DNA from: Verrucomicrobiota bacterium | GTDB lineage: Bacteria; Verrucomicrobiota; Verrucomicrobiia; Limisphaerales; UBA9464 | NCBI GenBank assembly: GCA_947454705.1 | Contig: CANGKZ010000001.1 | Location: forward strand, 62,001 to 126,000 | Direction: 5' to 3' | DNA length: 64,000 bases | Shown: one piece after another, positions 1 through 8,624 of the stretch | Numbering within the stretch: position 1 is the first letter of the stretch | Layout of the letters: each line of letters starts with the position of its first letter | Notes under the pieces: model-generated | Databases searched by the model: none | What the model was told of the DNA's origin: nothing | Seen by the model: only the letters and a program-made list of their open reading frames with translations | Program-made: the position numbers and the translations under genes

Positions 1-262
1 CCTCCGAATCAACACAGGTGTACGCAAGAATACGCATGGCCGGACACGCCTCCCGAATCCGTCGAATCCAGCGGAGACCGGAGTCGTTAAGGAGGCGGAT
101 ATCAATCAGAACCACCGAGAACTTCCCCTTCCGGGCGGCCTCCAACGCAGGCGCACCGGAATCAAATGCCTGCAGCGGGGCAAACCGAGCATCCGCAGCG
201 AGGTAATCGCGCAGCAGCTCGAGCAACTCGGAATTATCATCAATGATTGCGATCGATAGCAT
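1..262 (-). CDS. Response regulator receiver domain (partial, C-terminus off the left edge)
   Basis: The first 87 codons of a leftward gene are visible; the part that would show its output domain is lost at the window edge. The sequence carries the CheY-like receiver pattern: an acidic pair D8-D9 in AIIDDN, a phosphoacceptor D54 at the end of a hydrophobic strand (VVLIDIRL), and a conserved-type Thr at about residue 84 after the fourth strand (ILAYTC). In this family a sensor kinase phosphorylates the Asp and the output domain, often DNA-binding, responds. The ATG at 262 is preceded by a purine-rich AGGTAGGAA. The class of regulator cannot be told from this fragment. Confidence 0.85.
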   Translation of the reverse strand, partial: MLSIAIIDDNSELLELLRDYLAADARFAPLQAFDSGAPALEAARKGKFSVVLIDIRLLNDSGLRWIRRIREACPAMRILAYTCVDSE

Positions 263-656
263 TCGTTCCTACCTAAGATTTACTAGCCGCATTACCCAGG
301 ATTCGCCAACAGCCATCAGCTAAATGACTCAGAATCAATTGTCCATAAAACTTTGAAGGTGGGCGTTTCTTGCCCACTCCGACGTCTTGATGCAACAATC
401 CCTAGGGAGAAGCAAGTGGAAGGCCAATCTCAATACATCTTCAACAATTCTTGGTAATTCGAGACTTTCGGCTCAAAACGTCGAGGTGCCCCGTGGCTCA
501 CGGTCAACCAGGATTCAAGTGCCACGGGCGGACTTGGGTCATTCCGATCAATTCGGAGCGCGCAACTTCAACACCCCCGAACTTCCATACCGGTGTCTTG
601 GCTCCTGAATCGTGTTCGGTCTCGTCCTCGGGCAGTGGGCGGTTCAGGTTTTCTCC
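263..656. other. Intergenic stretch without a convincing gene
   Basis: I see no credible coding region here. The only structure noted is a short perfect inverted repeat, GTGGGC/GCCCAC at 359-364 and 372-377, with a seven-base loop and no T-run. Promoters for the two divergent flanking genes must lie here, but no clear consensus is visible. Confidence 0.5.
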
Positions 657-1868
657 ATGAACCGGCGTGAACTGATTCACTTGGCGGCCTTCTCGGTGTT
701 TTGGAGTGGCCGCAGTCTTGCGGCGGAACGGTCGGTAAACGCGCCCGATTCCTTCGACGCGACCCAGAGACAGGAATGGCTGACCGCGTGGACGGACGGC
801 ATTCTGGCCGATGCGCGGGACCGCACCTGCGACCGGGAACTGGGCGAGGAACTCGGCTGGCTGGTGAGCCCGATCCTCAACGGCTTTTACTACGGCTACC
901 TCGCCACCCGGGACTCCGCGTGGCTGGACCGGCTGATCGATTGGACCGATGCCTGCACGCGTCGCGCCGTGATCGAACCCGATGGCTTCCCGAGCTGGCC
1001 CAAGGGCGACGGCGGGGGCGGAGCATCCTCCGAATACTCCGCCGACAGCCTGCTCGGCGAGGCCATGTTCCTCCGACCCGCAGTGCTGGCGGCGCGGGAA
1101 ATTCAATCCGGACCCACCCTTCCGACGCGGTACCAGGATTGGGCGAAGGCGCTTCTGGCGACCGCCGAGCGGGTGTTCCAAAAGTGGGACAGTCGGAATT
1201 GCTGGCGCGCCGTGGCGGGCGTGGAAGGCGGCGGGGTGTGGGTGGTGCCGGGATTTGGCATCGACCCGAAAACCGGCGGCTGGTCGAAGGGCTACGCCAA
1301 GCGGAGCACGGAGGGATTCACCAATCCGGACAACAAGCTGAACCACATCGCCCGCTGGATGCTGGCCCTGTATGCGGCCACGCGGAAGAAGGTGTACCGC
1401 GACCGGGCGGAGGCCTGGTTCCGCGTGATGAAAGCGCGCCTGAAGACGCGGGGCGACGGACGGTTCCTCGTCTGGAACTATTGGGAACCGGCGGGGCCGT
1501 GGGATTTCAAAGCCGATGGATCGCCGAAGCATTGGATTGGCGTTCACCCAAACGGCGGCTACTACGCGATCGATGTGGAGGCGATCGTGGACGCCCACCG
1601 GCACGGGGTGGTGTTCACCCGGGCGGACATCGACCGGCTCGTGGCCACCAATCGCGACTTCATGTGGAACCAGAAGATCGAAGGCGCCCGGTTCCAGCGA
1701 ATCGATGGCGGAGAAGTGGATCCCCGGTGGAAGAATTCGCCCGGGCTGCTCTGGGAATCCTTGATGCCCTACAACGCAACCCTGCGACGCATCTTCATCG
1801 CCAACCACAGGCCGAAATCCTGGGGCGGTCTCGCCTCCACGCCGTGGTTCCTGGCGGGAATGCCGTGA
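657..1868 (+). CDS. Secreted protein, probable six-hairpin (alpha/alpha toroid) glycosidase- or lyase-like
   Basis: 403 residues. The start at 657 gives a signal peptide with an Arg pair then a hydrophobic stretch (MNRRELIHLAAFSVFW), ending near Ala-Glu at about residue 24; an upstream start in the same frame would only add unlike sequence. The rest alternates amphipathic helices with aromatic and Gly-rich loops (GFYYGYL, NKLNHIARWMLALY, NGGYYAIDVEAIVDAH). That is the usual look of six-hairpin glycosidases and alginate-lyase-like toroids, which act on polysaccharides outside the cytoplasm. No family-defining catalytic pair is certain from reading alone, so substrate is unknown. It is followed by a DUF1080 gene on the same strand. 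Confidence 0.7.
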   Translation: MNRRELIHLAAFSVFWSGRSLAAERSVNAPDSFDATQRQEWLTAWTDGILADARDRTCDRELGEELGWLVSPILNGFYYGYLATRDSAWLDRLIDWTDACTRRAVIEPDGFPSWPKGDGGGGASSEYSADSLLGEAMFLRPAVLAAREIQSGPTLPTRYQDWAKALLATAERVFQKWDSRNCWRAVAGVEGGGVWVVPGFGIDPKTGGWSKGYAKRSTEGFTNPDNKLNHIARWMLALYAATRKKVYRDRAEAWFRVMKARLKTRGDGRFLVWNYWEPAGPWDFKADGSPKHWIGVHPNGGYYAIDVEAIVDAHRHGVVFTRADIDRLVATNRDFMWNQKIEGARFQRIDGGEVDPRWKNSPGLLWESLMPYNATLRRIFIANHRPKSWGGLASTPWFLAGMP

Positions 1869-1943
1869 ACTCATTCTCGCGGCCACAGGCTTCGCGCTTG
1901 CCGTCGGGTCGGTGCGGTGGGGATGCTGCGGGGAAACCACTCC

Positions 1944-2546
1944 ATGATGCGTTCACGATTTTCCCCATCCACCCTGGCTTCCGCCGTCCTCCTCTTCGCG
2001 ACGATGACCGCGGCCCTCCCCACCCACGCCGAGCGCTGGAAACCGGAGCGCGGCTTTGTGAGCCTGAACAACGGCAAGGATCTCACCGGCTGGGGCTACA
2101 AGCCGGATGAGAAGTTCGACGGCAAGACCGAGGCGAGCGATGGCCGCTACACGGCGAAGGACGGCATGATCGTGGTCAATGACTACGCGCCCGCCCGCGG
2201 ACCGCACCTGCGCCAGCTTTGGACGACCCGCGAGTTCCCCAAGAATTTCATCCTCAAGCTGCAGTTCCGCGCGTCGGTGAATGCCGACAGCGGCATCTTC
2301 ATCCGCAATCCGCAGCTCCAGTGCCGCGACTACCTGGTCGCCGGTCCGTACAAGACGCTGAAGAAGTACAAGCCCCAGGATTGGAACCAGATCGTGGTGA
2401 CGGTGAAGGACAACGTCGCCCACTGCACCTGCAACGGCGAAGTGCTCGAAGCCGCGCTCAAACTGCCGGCCACCGGACCCATCGGCCTCGAAGCCGACCG
2501 CGGCCAGATGGAGTATCGTCACATCCAGCTCAAGGAACTGCCCTGA
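1944..2546 (+). CDS. DUF1080 (3-keto-disaccharide hydrolase-type) secreted protein
   Basis: About 200 residues. I start it at the Met pair at 1944, which directly opens a signal peptide (MMRSRFSPSTLASAVLLF, cleavage near THA); an ATG at 1917 in frame would only add a short unlike leader. The mature part has the DUF1080 pattern: FVSLNNGKDLTGW at its start, the core strand NFILKLQFR, SGIFIRNP, and WNQIVVTVKD. DUF1080 is a concanavalin-like beta-sandwich common in Verrucomicrobiota and Planctomycetota. Members have been linked to 3-keto-glycoside or disaccharide hydrolysis, or act as a binding module. It is short for the family and carries only the one domain. Confidence 0.85.
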   Translation: MMRSRFSPSTLASAVLLFATMTAALPTHAERWKPERGFVSLNNGKDLTGWGYKPDEKFDGKTEASDGRYTAKDGMIVVNDYAPARGPHLRQLWTTREFPKNFILKLQFRASVNADSGIFIRNPQLQCRDYLVAGPYKTLKKYKPQDWNQIVVTVKDNVAHCTCNGEVLEAALKLPATGPIGLEADRGQMEYRHIQLKELP

Positions 2547-2623
2547 GGGTCGGAGATCGACGTTCGAAGATCGGAGTTCGAAGATCGCAGGGAGCCCGGG
2601 TCGTTTCGAGGCCCGGGCATTGG

Positions 2624-5017
2624 TTACTTGCGGATGAGCCAGACTTCCGAGACCTGGCAGCCGCGGCCGTTTCCACCGAGACCAGGGGGGCGGGTCCACT
2701 GGAGATCGAGCGCGCCGTTGGTCGTCGCCTGACGGGGAATATCAAATTCGAGCGGGGCGAACTTGAAGGGCTTGGTCATCATCTTGTGCACTTCCAGGGT
2801 GCCGTTGGCGACCAGACGAATCGGGATCGCAGGAGCGTCGCCCACGTACATCACGCGAACCTTGTACGCAGCGGACCGGTCGAGTCCGTCGTAGTGCAGG
2901 GTCAACGGTTCATCGATGAGCGACTCCGCGTGGTCAAGCCAGGACATGCGGACGGCTCCGTCGGGACGTTCCCCGGGCTCGTCGGTCACGTCGCCTTCCT
3001 CGAATCCAACCTTGGAGGACTTGAGGCTCGCCGGGTCCTTGGCGAAGGGAAGGTTGCGAACCACGTGGGGTTGGCGCGCAATGTTGCCGGTGTCGTCGTA
3101 GAAACCGCCCGGACCAGGATTGGTCCAGTTGACGATGCGATCGATCTCCTGCAGGCGCGCGACCTCGTTGGTCATCTTGCGCACGCGCTCGAATTGCTCG
3201 AGGAGCCACCGGCGGTTGTTGAGCGGGTAATCCGCGGTGTCGAGACTCGCGCCGCGATCGACGCCAATGGCCTGGTGACGCGGAACGCTCAGCTGCATGC
3301 GAATGCTCTGGAACAGCATGTCGCCGAGTTCGAACACCCGCGCCCGGAGATCGGTCGCCACCGGCTCGGTCAGGGCCCGGTTCAGATGGGACTCCGCCTG
3401 CTGCATCGCGATGCGGGATCCCGTCCGGCCCGCGGACCGCAGCGATTCCATCGCGCGATCCTCAAGTGAGGTTTCGTACAAGAGTCGGGACCGGAGAAAC
3501 GCATCGTAGTAGGCGCGGAACAAAGCCTGTTGGAACCGCCAGTTGGCCTTCACCGCAGGCGTGGCGGTGCGTTCCATTTCCTGGAATTGGTGGAGCGTGG
3601 TGTTGACGCCGTCGTTCGCGAGCAGCGGTCCGCGCCAGTTGCGCTCCAACGCCAGCAGCCCCTGCGCGAAGCTTTCAGTGAAGGGTTCGCCGATGAAGTA
3701 GCGGCTGTATTCGCGCAGCGCGTCGGTGAGGTTGGTGGCAGCGGTCCAATGCATGGCGCTCCACACCGCCTTGTTCACGTCGTCATTGCAGCCCTCGGAA
3801 TAGGTGATGAATCCGTCGGTGAGCAGCCGTCCGCCCGAGGTTTTTCCGTTCTCGAGCAGCGAGATGATCGCGGCCTGATCGATCGGGCGGGGGTTGATGC
3901 ATTCGCGTCCCTCGGTGATGGCGTAGGCCGTGTCCCAGTCGGGAACAGGGTACTGGCACTGACGCGTGTGGGTGATGTCCGGATAATGCCGGATCGGATA
4001 CCGCGCGGGCACGGCCGCACGCAGGTCGGGCAAGCTCATGCGCACCTGCGGACCAAAAACGATCCCCTTCAACCATTCGGGATTCTGCTGGTTCAGAAGG
4101 GTGAGGAATTCCTGCAACCATTCCGAATTGAAGCTCTGGGGTGAGACCCACATTTGGGCCTTGGGATGAACCTGGTGCAGGGCCTCCGTTTGAAGCTTCA
4201 ACAGGTTCATCAGCACGGAGGGACGTGTGTGTCCGGGATCGCCGCCGGGGACGAACACGGCGTCGAGCCGCGGCAGGGCGCGATACACGGTGGTCCATTC
4301 CTGGAGGGACTTCTCGATGGTCGCCGGATCCGTGTAGTCCTTGTCCATCGCGGGCATCCACACCCACACGTCCATGCCGTAATCGTCGGCCAGCTTCGAC
4401 ATGCCGGTCATCATCTGGAGCGGGGGCAGCGGATAGTGCGGGCTGTCGACATCGTCGTCGGAACGGGGCGGGATGAGTTCAACGGCATTGGCGCCGAACA
4501 CGACCAAATCGCGGTAGTACTGCTCCCACGTGGCGAGATCCCAGGCGTCGTAGGAGTGGGTCTTGGGACGATAACCGAGCTGGTGTCCGCGAATGGGGTG
4601 CGTCGGCTGCGCTGCGTTGGTGTAGCCATCCGGAATCTCGATCTTGCCTCGAGTGATGCGAAGCTGCCGAAGCAGGTGCCCCACTCCGTAGAGCAATCCG
4701 CGCGGATCATTCCCACCCACGCTAACCACCGACGGTGTGGTTCCGACGTAGAAGAACTCCTTCGATCCCATGTGCACCTTGGGAACGAGGCGGATGGCGA
4801 CCTCGGAGCCCGAGGACGCATTCGTCTGAACTTTCCATCGGATCTGCGAGCGCTTCTCCACCTCCTCGACCAGCAGCGTCACCGCCTTGCGCTCCAGGGG
4901 CTCCATCCCGTCGGGCGCCACCACGATGGCGCGGCTGAGATCAAGGGCGGCCACGCGGGAGGTCATCAGACACGAAATCACCGCCAGCAAACTCAGGAAA
5001 CGAAGACGCGGGTGCAT
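2624..5017 (-). CDS. Secreted glycoside-hydrolase-like protein with GH67-N/chitobiase-type N-terminal domain
   Basis: 797 residues with a signal peptide (LLAVISCLMTSRVAA). Residues about 30-130 look like the alpha/beta domain that precedes the barrel in GH20, GH67 and GH115 enzymes (LLVEEVEKRSQIRW, VGGNDPRGLLYGVGHLLRQL). A TIM-barrel-like region follows with strand ends PIRGHQLGYRP, NAVELIPP, MDVWVWMP and LDAVFVPGGDPGH. The C-terminal part is helical, then a beta-rich module with a carbohydrate-binding look. This layout is known from hexosaminidase- and glucuronidase-like enzymes, but the catalytic acids are not assignable here. It is leftward, shares the strand of the DUF4838 gene upstream (97-bp gap) and probably forms one unit with it. 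Confidence 0.7.
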   Translation of the reverse strand: MHPRLRFLSLLAVISCLMTSRVAALDLSRAIVVAPDGMEPLERKAVTLLVEEVEKRSQIRWKVQTNASSGSEVAIRLVPKVHMGSKEFFYVGTTPSVVSVGGNDPRGLLYGVGHLLRQLRITRGKIEIPDGYTNAAQPTHPIRGHQLGYRPKTHSYDAWDLATWEQYYRDLVVFGANAVELIPPRSDDDVDSPHYPLPPLQMMTGMSKLADDYGMDVWVWMPAMDKDYTDPATIEKSLQEWTTVYRALPRLDAVFVPGGDPGHTRPSVLMNLLKLQTEALHQVHPKAQMWVSPQSFNSEWLQEFLTLLNQQNPEWLKGIVFGPQVRMSLPDLRAAVPARYPIRHYPDITHTRQCQYPVPDWDTAYAITEGRECINPRPIDQAAIISLLENGKTSGGRLLTDGFITYSEGCNDDVNKAVWSAMHWTAATNLTDALREYSRYFIGEPFTESFAQGLLALERNWRGPLLANDGVNTTLHQFQEMERTATPAVKANWRFQQALFRAYYDAFLRSRLLYETSLEDRAMESLRSAGRTGSRIAMQQAESHLNRALTEPVATDLRARVFELGDMLFQSIRMQLSVPRHQAIGVDRGASLDTADYPLNNRRWLLEQFERVRKMTNEVARLQEIDRIVNWTNPGPGGFYDDTGNIARQPHVVRNLPFAKDPASLKSSKVGFEEGDVTDEPGERPDGAVRMSWLDHAESLIDEPLTLHYDGLDRSAAYKVRVMYVGDAPAIPIRLVANGTLEVHKMMTKPFKFAPLEFDIPRQATTNGALDLQWTRPPGLGGNGRGCQVSEVWLIRK

Positions 5018-5114
5018 GGAATGAGCTCAGGATTTCAGGACCCGGCGTCTTGCCAGGTCGGATTCGGGGTCGGTCGACTCAATCATCAAACGGGTTCGCC
5101 GGCTCTCCCATTTT

Positions 5115-7013
5115 TCATTTTGAATTCGTCATTTTGAATTGAGCCCCCTCCTCCATCCAGTTCCACAGCGCGGCCTTCCACAGCTCCACGCGCTTGCGTT
5201 CGGGACCCGACCCCGACAGCGATTCCGCCTGACGGATCAGATCGCCCAGTTCCTTCATCCGGTCCGGAGTGCCGAGCTTTTCCCAGGCCACCCGCTTCCA
5301 ATCGATCCCCGAGGGCTTGTGATACGGCACGGGATAGTTCGCGGGATCGCAGGCGATGGATTCCAACCGGCGGTAGAACCGCTCCATCGGCTCTGAAGAC
5401 GGACCAAAATAGAGACGGAAGAACTCGTGGAGGGTGGCATCCACATCCACCGAGGGATCGCGCCAAACCCGCGACATCACGTATTGCTCCACCTGGTCCT
5501 GCTCACCGCATTCGTAGATCCCGTGCACTCCATCGCGCACAAACCGCCGCATGGCCTGAGCGGTCTGATGAACCATCACGTGGGGAAAACTCTTCCAGCG
5601 TCCGATGAGCGCCGGCTCCATGGGATGGTGGTAATAAACCCAGAGGAACATCGGCGCGGAACTCTTCGCGCGCCAACCCTCGTACAACGCGAGGTCGTTC
5701 CCCTTCATCCCGGAATGCACCGGGTCATAGCAGGTGTGGAGGCACGGAGCGACAGACACATTGGGCTCCATCGGAAAGGACGGCGGCACCGCATAGGCCC
5801 AGTAGGCCAGGGTGGCGATGTACTTGTTCGGATGCGTCTTCCGCACCTCCCGCGCCACATTGTTAACAAATGTAAACCAGTAGTCGCTCATTTCACCGCT
5901 GCTGAAGTAGCCGGTCTTGTGGCCCACGCCGCGCTGCAGGAGCGCGGTGCAGTCGGCGCAGTTGCAGAGGTTCATGTTGTCGTCGGGGACGATCGAGAAG
6001 TAGTCGCCCACGGCCTTCCATCCCTCGGGCAGCGTTCCGCGGCCGTCGAAATAGTCGCGGGCCATCTGCACCACCTTGGCGATCAACTTGGGATTCGAGT
6101 AGCAGAGCTGGCTTCCCTGGGTTTTGGGATTCTTGGACTGGTACTCGGGATCGGTGAAGGTCGACTGGATGGTTGCGCGGTGAAAGGTGTGGTTGCCAGC
6201 CCAGCGCTCGCCACCCTCGCGGATGCGGCGCCAATGGAGGTGGACCTGATCCTGGCTGAACTCGCCCCATTGCCCGTGGAGGAACGGCCAGTTGCCCGCG
6301 GCGAGGGCGCTCCGATGCGGCATGGCCGGGGTGAAGCGGACGTCGCTTCCCTCCACGGCCACACTCGCGCGATGCGGAGTAATTACGTGCAGCGGCGTGG
6401 GACCAAACCAGCGCACCCCGAGGAAGCGTTCGAGGAATTCATACACCGCATAGCACGTGCCCTGATCGTCATAGAGGCCGGGCAGTTCCAACGGAGACTG
6501 ACCCGCGGAACGTTCGGGATGTCCCACGGCCTTCCAGTAATCGATCTTGTAGCGTGTGCCTTGGAGCGTCTCGGCAATCATGGTGCGACCGTCCTCGCGG
6601 CGGGCCTCCGGAGTGTCGCGCCAGTCGCGGCCGATGAGGACGATGACGCCGGGTCGGAATCCGATGACGGCCTGCTGGCTCGGGATTTCGTCGGCGCGAA
6701 ATCCCATTCGACGCGACGATGCGGTGTCGCCCACGAGAATGCGGCGCCCTTCAACCGACTTGGACTCCGAGAGAATCGGAATCTCCGCGCCGGTGATTTC
6801 GAGCAGATGCGTCTGTAACTCAAGCGCCGCGAGTCGCGCGGAAGGGGTGGGCTGATCGGCGGTGACAATGGAGCACGCGGGCCGACCGTTCTCCACCATC
6901 TGAAACGGCGCCACACGCGCGGCGCGGGACTGCGCAAACGCCGTGACGAGGCTCAGCCAGAGCAGCGAACAACCAAGGAGGAGCCGTTGTCGGACACCAT
7001 GTGGGGAGAACAT
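5115..7013 (-). CDS. DUF4838 domain protein, glycoside-hydrolase-like
   Basis: 632 residues. An N-terminal hydrophobic segment (LLLGCSLLWLSLVTAFA) is a signal peptide. Residues about 40-210 form a GH67-N-like alpha/beta domain (ARLAALELQTHLLEITGAEIPI, ending in YAVYEFLERFLGVRWF); residues about 230-600 match the DUF4838 pattern (DYFSIVPDDN, CNCADC, TLAYW, MFLWVYYHHPM). The Cys cluster CNCADC and a later pair (VAPCLHTC) may bind a metal or form disulfides. DUF4838 proteins are found beside polysaccharide-degrading genes, and a carbohydrate role is inferred from that context. The C-terminus (QFKMTNSK) runs into the dispersed ATTTTTCATTTTGAATT-type repeat, which seems to have supplied the stop. 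Confidence 0.75.
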   Translation of the reverse strand: MFSPHGVRQRLLLGCSLLWLSLVTAFAQSRAARVAPFQMVENGRPACSIVTADQPTPSARLAALELQTHLLEITGAEIPILSESKSVEGRRILVGDTASSRRMGFRADEIPSQQAVIGFRPGVIVLIGRDWRDTPEARREDGRTMIAETLQGTRYKIDYWKAVGHPERSAGQSPLELPGLYDDQGTCYAVYEFLERFLGVRWFGPTPLHVITPHRASVAVEGSDVRFTPAMPHRSALAAGNWPFLHGQWGEFSQDQVHLHWRRIREGGERWAGNHTFHRATIQSTFTDPEYQSKNPKTQGSQLCYSNPKLIAKVVQMARDYFDGRGTLPEGWKAVGDYFSIVPDDNMNLCNCADCTALLQRGVGHKTGYFSSGEMSDYWFTFVNNVAREVRKTHPNKYIATLAYWAYAVPPSFPMEPNVSVAPCLHTCYDPVHSGMKGNDLALYEGWRAKSSAPMFLWVYYHHPMEPALIGRWKSFPHVMVHQTAQAMRRFVRDGVHGIYECGEQDQVEQYVMSRVWRDPSVDVDATLHEFFRLYFGPSSEPMERFYRRLESIACDPANYPVPYHKPSGIDWKRVAWEKLGTPDRMKELGDLIRQAESLSGSGPERKRVELWKAALWNWMEEGAQFKMTNSK

Positions 7014-7069
7014 GGGCCAACCCTATTCCACGCGCAGATCGGCGATCAACGCAGGAGGCGGTTCAATGC

Positions 7070-7148
7070 AAAATGGTGAATGAAAAATGAAAAATGGGAG
7101 CACCTTCGGCCTACTGACTTTGGGCTTGGGACGTTGGACTTTGGACTC
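7070..7148. repeat. Dispersed intergenic repeat (ATTTTTCAT plus GGACTTTGGAC module)
   Basis: The stretch joins a run of TGAAAAATGAAAAATGG (7081-7097) to GACTTTGGGCTTGGGACG and TTGGACTTTGGACTCT (7115-7148). An inverted version with both modules lies at 25355-25424, a copy of the second module at 56309-56342, and fragments of the first near 5105-5145. It sits between two leftward genes. Confidence 0.75.
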
Positions 7149-7157
7149 TCCGTCCCC

Positions 7158-8624
7158 TCACCGATTGACCGGCTTGAGTACCTGCCGGTCGGCAATTTCG
7201 CCTGCGGAGGGGTCGAGGGAATTGGCCGCACTCATTCGGGGTCTCACGTATTCCACGGCGGCCTGCGAAGGGCCAACGCGGACGCGAACGATTCCCGGCG
7301 GACCCAGGAGAGTGCCGCTGAGATAGCCGTATTCCGGCGCGCTTCGCACCGTGTCGGACCGGGCGTGTCCGGGCTGCGGGACCAGCAGATACAGGATCCC
7401 GTCCCGCTCCTGCCGGGCGTAGAAGTGGTCGTGTCCATGAAACACCGCGCTGACGTGGTGCTTGCGAAGCAGATCGTGAATGGGCATCGACCATCCGGGC
7501 CGACGCGCGGCGAAGACGTTGGTGCCGTTCGCATCGCGACCGCCCCATTCGTAGTACAACGACGCCTCGGCACCGCCGCGTCCCTCGCGGGATTCACCGC
7601 CCACCAGGTGGTGCAGGAAGACGAATCGGTACCGCGCCCGGCTCCGTTCCAACGAACGTTCAAGCCACCGGTACTGCTCCTCGCCGAGCGTCCGGGACCA
7701 ATTGTCGCCTCCGCGTCCGCCCGAGCGCTTGGAGTACCAAAATGGATCCAGCACCAGGAATTGGGCATCGCCCCATTCGAACTCGTAGTAGTCCTGAAGC
7801 AATCCGGCGCGGGGGTGTCGCACGGTGTTTCCGGTGTAGAAGCCATTGGGAACCGGGTTTGGAAAATGGGATTTCCGCATTTCATTCGACCACACCGCCA
7901 TGCCGTCGGGGTCGGCGTCGCGACGGCGGCCCTGCATTTCGCCGTCGTGGTTTCCCAGCACGAGGAACACCGGTGCGGTCTGTCCGATGCGACCCAGATA
8001 GTATCGCTGAGCCCGATAGTGCGCCGCGGCCTGGGAGTACTCGGCGTACTTGTCGGTCATGAAGGTGTCGCCAAGGTCGATGTGGAAGTCCGGGCCGGAG
8101 GAAACCGCGAGGTCGAGCGATCTGCGGTACACCTCGGGACTGGTCCCGTAGTCGAGATGCGAATCGGCCTGAATGGTAAAGACGAACTCTGATCCTGGAG
8201 AACGCGCGGTGGTAAACGAATTCTCCCGGGTGACCGACCAGTCGGACGCGCCCGGGCGTCGATAGTAAACCCGATATCGATAGCGGGTCGCGGGTTGGAG
8301 CGAGGCGAGTTCCACCTCGACCGGCTTGCCGGCGGGAAAGGCGCGGTTGGGAATGCGTGCAGGTGCGGAATCCGCCTCGGCACGCCACTCCACATAACCC
8401 TCCGAATCCTCGGCGGTGCGAACGCTGAGTGTGATGGCGTCGCGCGTGGGACGGACCAGCACCAGATCCACGGGTTCGTGCGGCACCTCGGTTTGAAAGG
8501 CCGGCGCCGGCATGCGGATGCCTCCTTCGCCATTCTGCGCGTTGGCCTCATCCGCAAAGGAAGCGAGGAGGAGAATTCCAGTGCCCAGTCGGACCAGGCG
8601 AAGGAAGTCGGGGAAACGTTTCAT
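7158..8624 (-). CDS. Secreted metallophosphoesterase with N-terminal fibronectin-like domain (purple acid phosphatase type)
   Basis: 488 residues; signal peptide to about residue 29 (TGILLLASFADEANA). Residues about 50-140 form a beta-sandwich of the kind seen before purple acid phosphatase catalytic domains (ITLSVRTAEDSEGYVEW, LQPATRYRYRVYY). The calcineurin-like catalytic domain follows with its metal-binding blocks: D154-x-H156 in IQADSHLD, GD at 185-186 in HIDLGDTFM, GNHDGE, an HH in FVFLHHLVGG and GHDHFY near 380. It should hydrolyse phosphomono- or diesters in the periplasm or outside. Its start overlaps the stop of the sulfatase gene by four bases (ATGA), so the two are translationally coupled. 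Confidence 0.88.
   Translation of the reverse strand: MKRFPDFLRLVRLGTGILLLASFADEANAQNGEGGIRMPAPAFQTEVPHEPVDLVLVRPTRDAITLSVRTAEDSEGYVEWRAEADSAPARIPNRAFPAGKPVEVELASLQPATRYRYRVYYRRPGASDWSVTRENSFTTARSPGSEFVFTIQADSHLDYGTSPEVYRRSLDLAVSSGPDFHIDLGDTFMTDKYAEYSQAAAHYRAQRYYLGRIGQTAPVFLVLGNHDGEMQGRRRDADPDGMAVWSNEMRKSHFPNPVPNGFYTGNTVRHPRAGLLQDYYEFEWGDAQFLVLDPFWYSKRSGGRGGDNWSRTLGEEQYRWLERSLERSRARYRFVFLHHLVGGESREGRGGAEASLYYEWGGRDANGTNVFAARRPGWSMPIHDLLRKHHVSAVFHGHDHFYARQERDGILYLLVPQPGHARSDTVRSAPEYGYLSGTLLGPPGIVRVRVGPSQAAVEYVRPRMSAANSLDPSAGEIADRQVLKPVNR

Noticed and set aside
387-660. Short rightward frames in the first intergenic stretch
   Set aside because: No ribosome site, no recognisable pattern and mutually overlapping frames.
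504-1940. Long leftward open frame of 478 codons
   Set aside because: It lies opposite the 657-1868 gene, has no signal peptide or motif, and has the Arg/Pro/Gly-rich make-up of a shadow frame in GC-rich DNA.
701-2110. Rightward open frame of 469 codons
   Set aside because: It overlaps two well-supported genes in another frame and has the same low-complexity composition.
2562-2587. GTTCGAAGATCG twice in tandem, tested as a CRISPR or operator
   Set aside because: Only two units 14 bp apart in a gene gap; too little for an array and no regulator nearby to support an operator.
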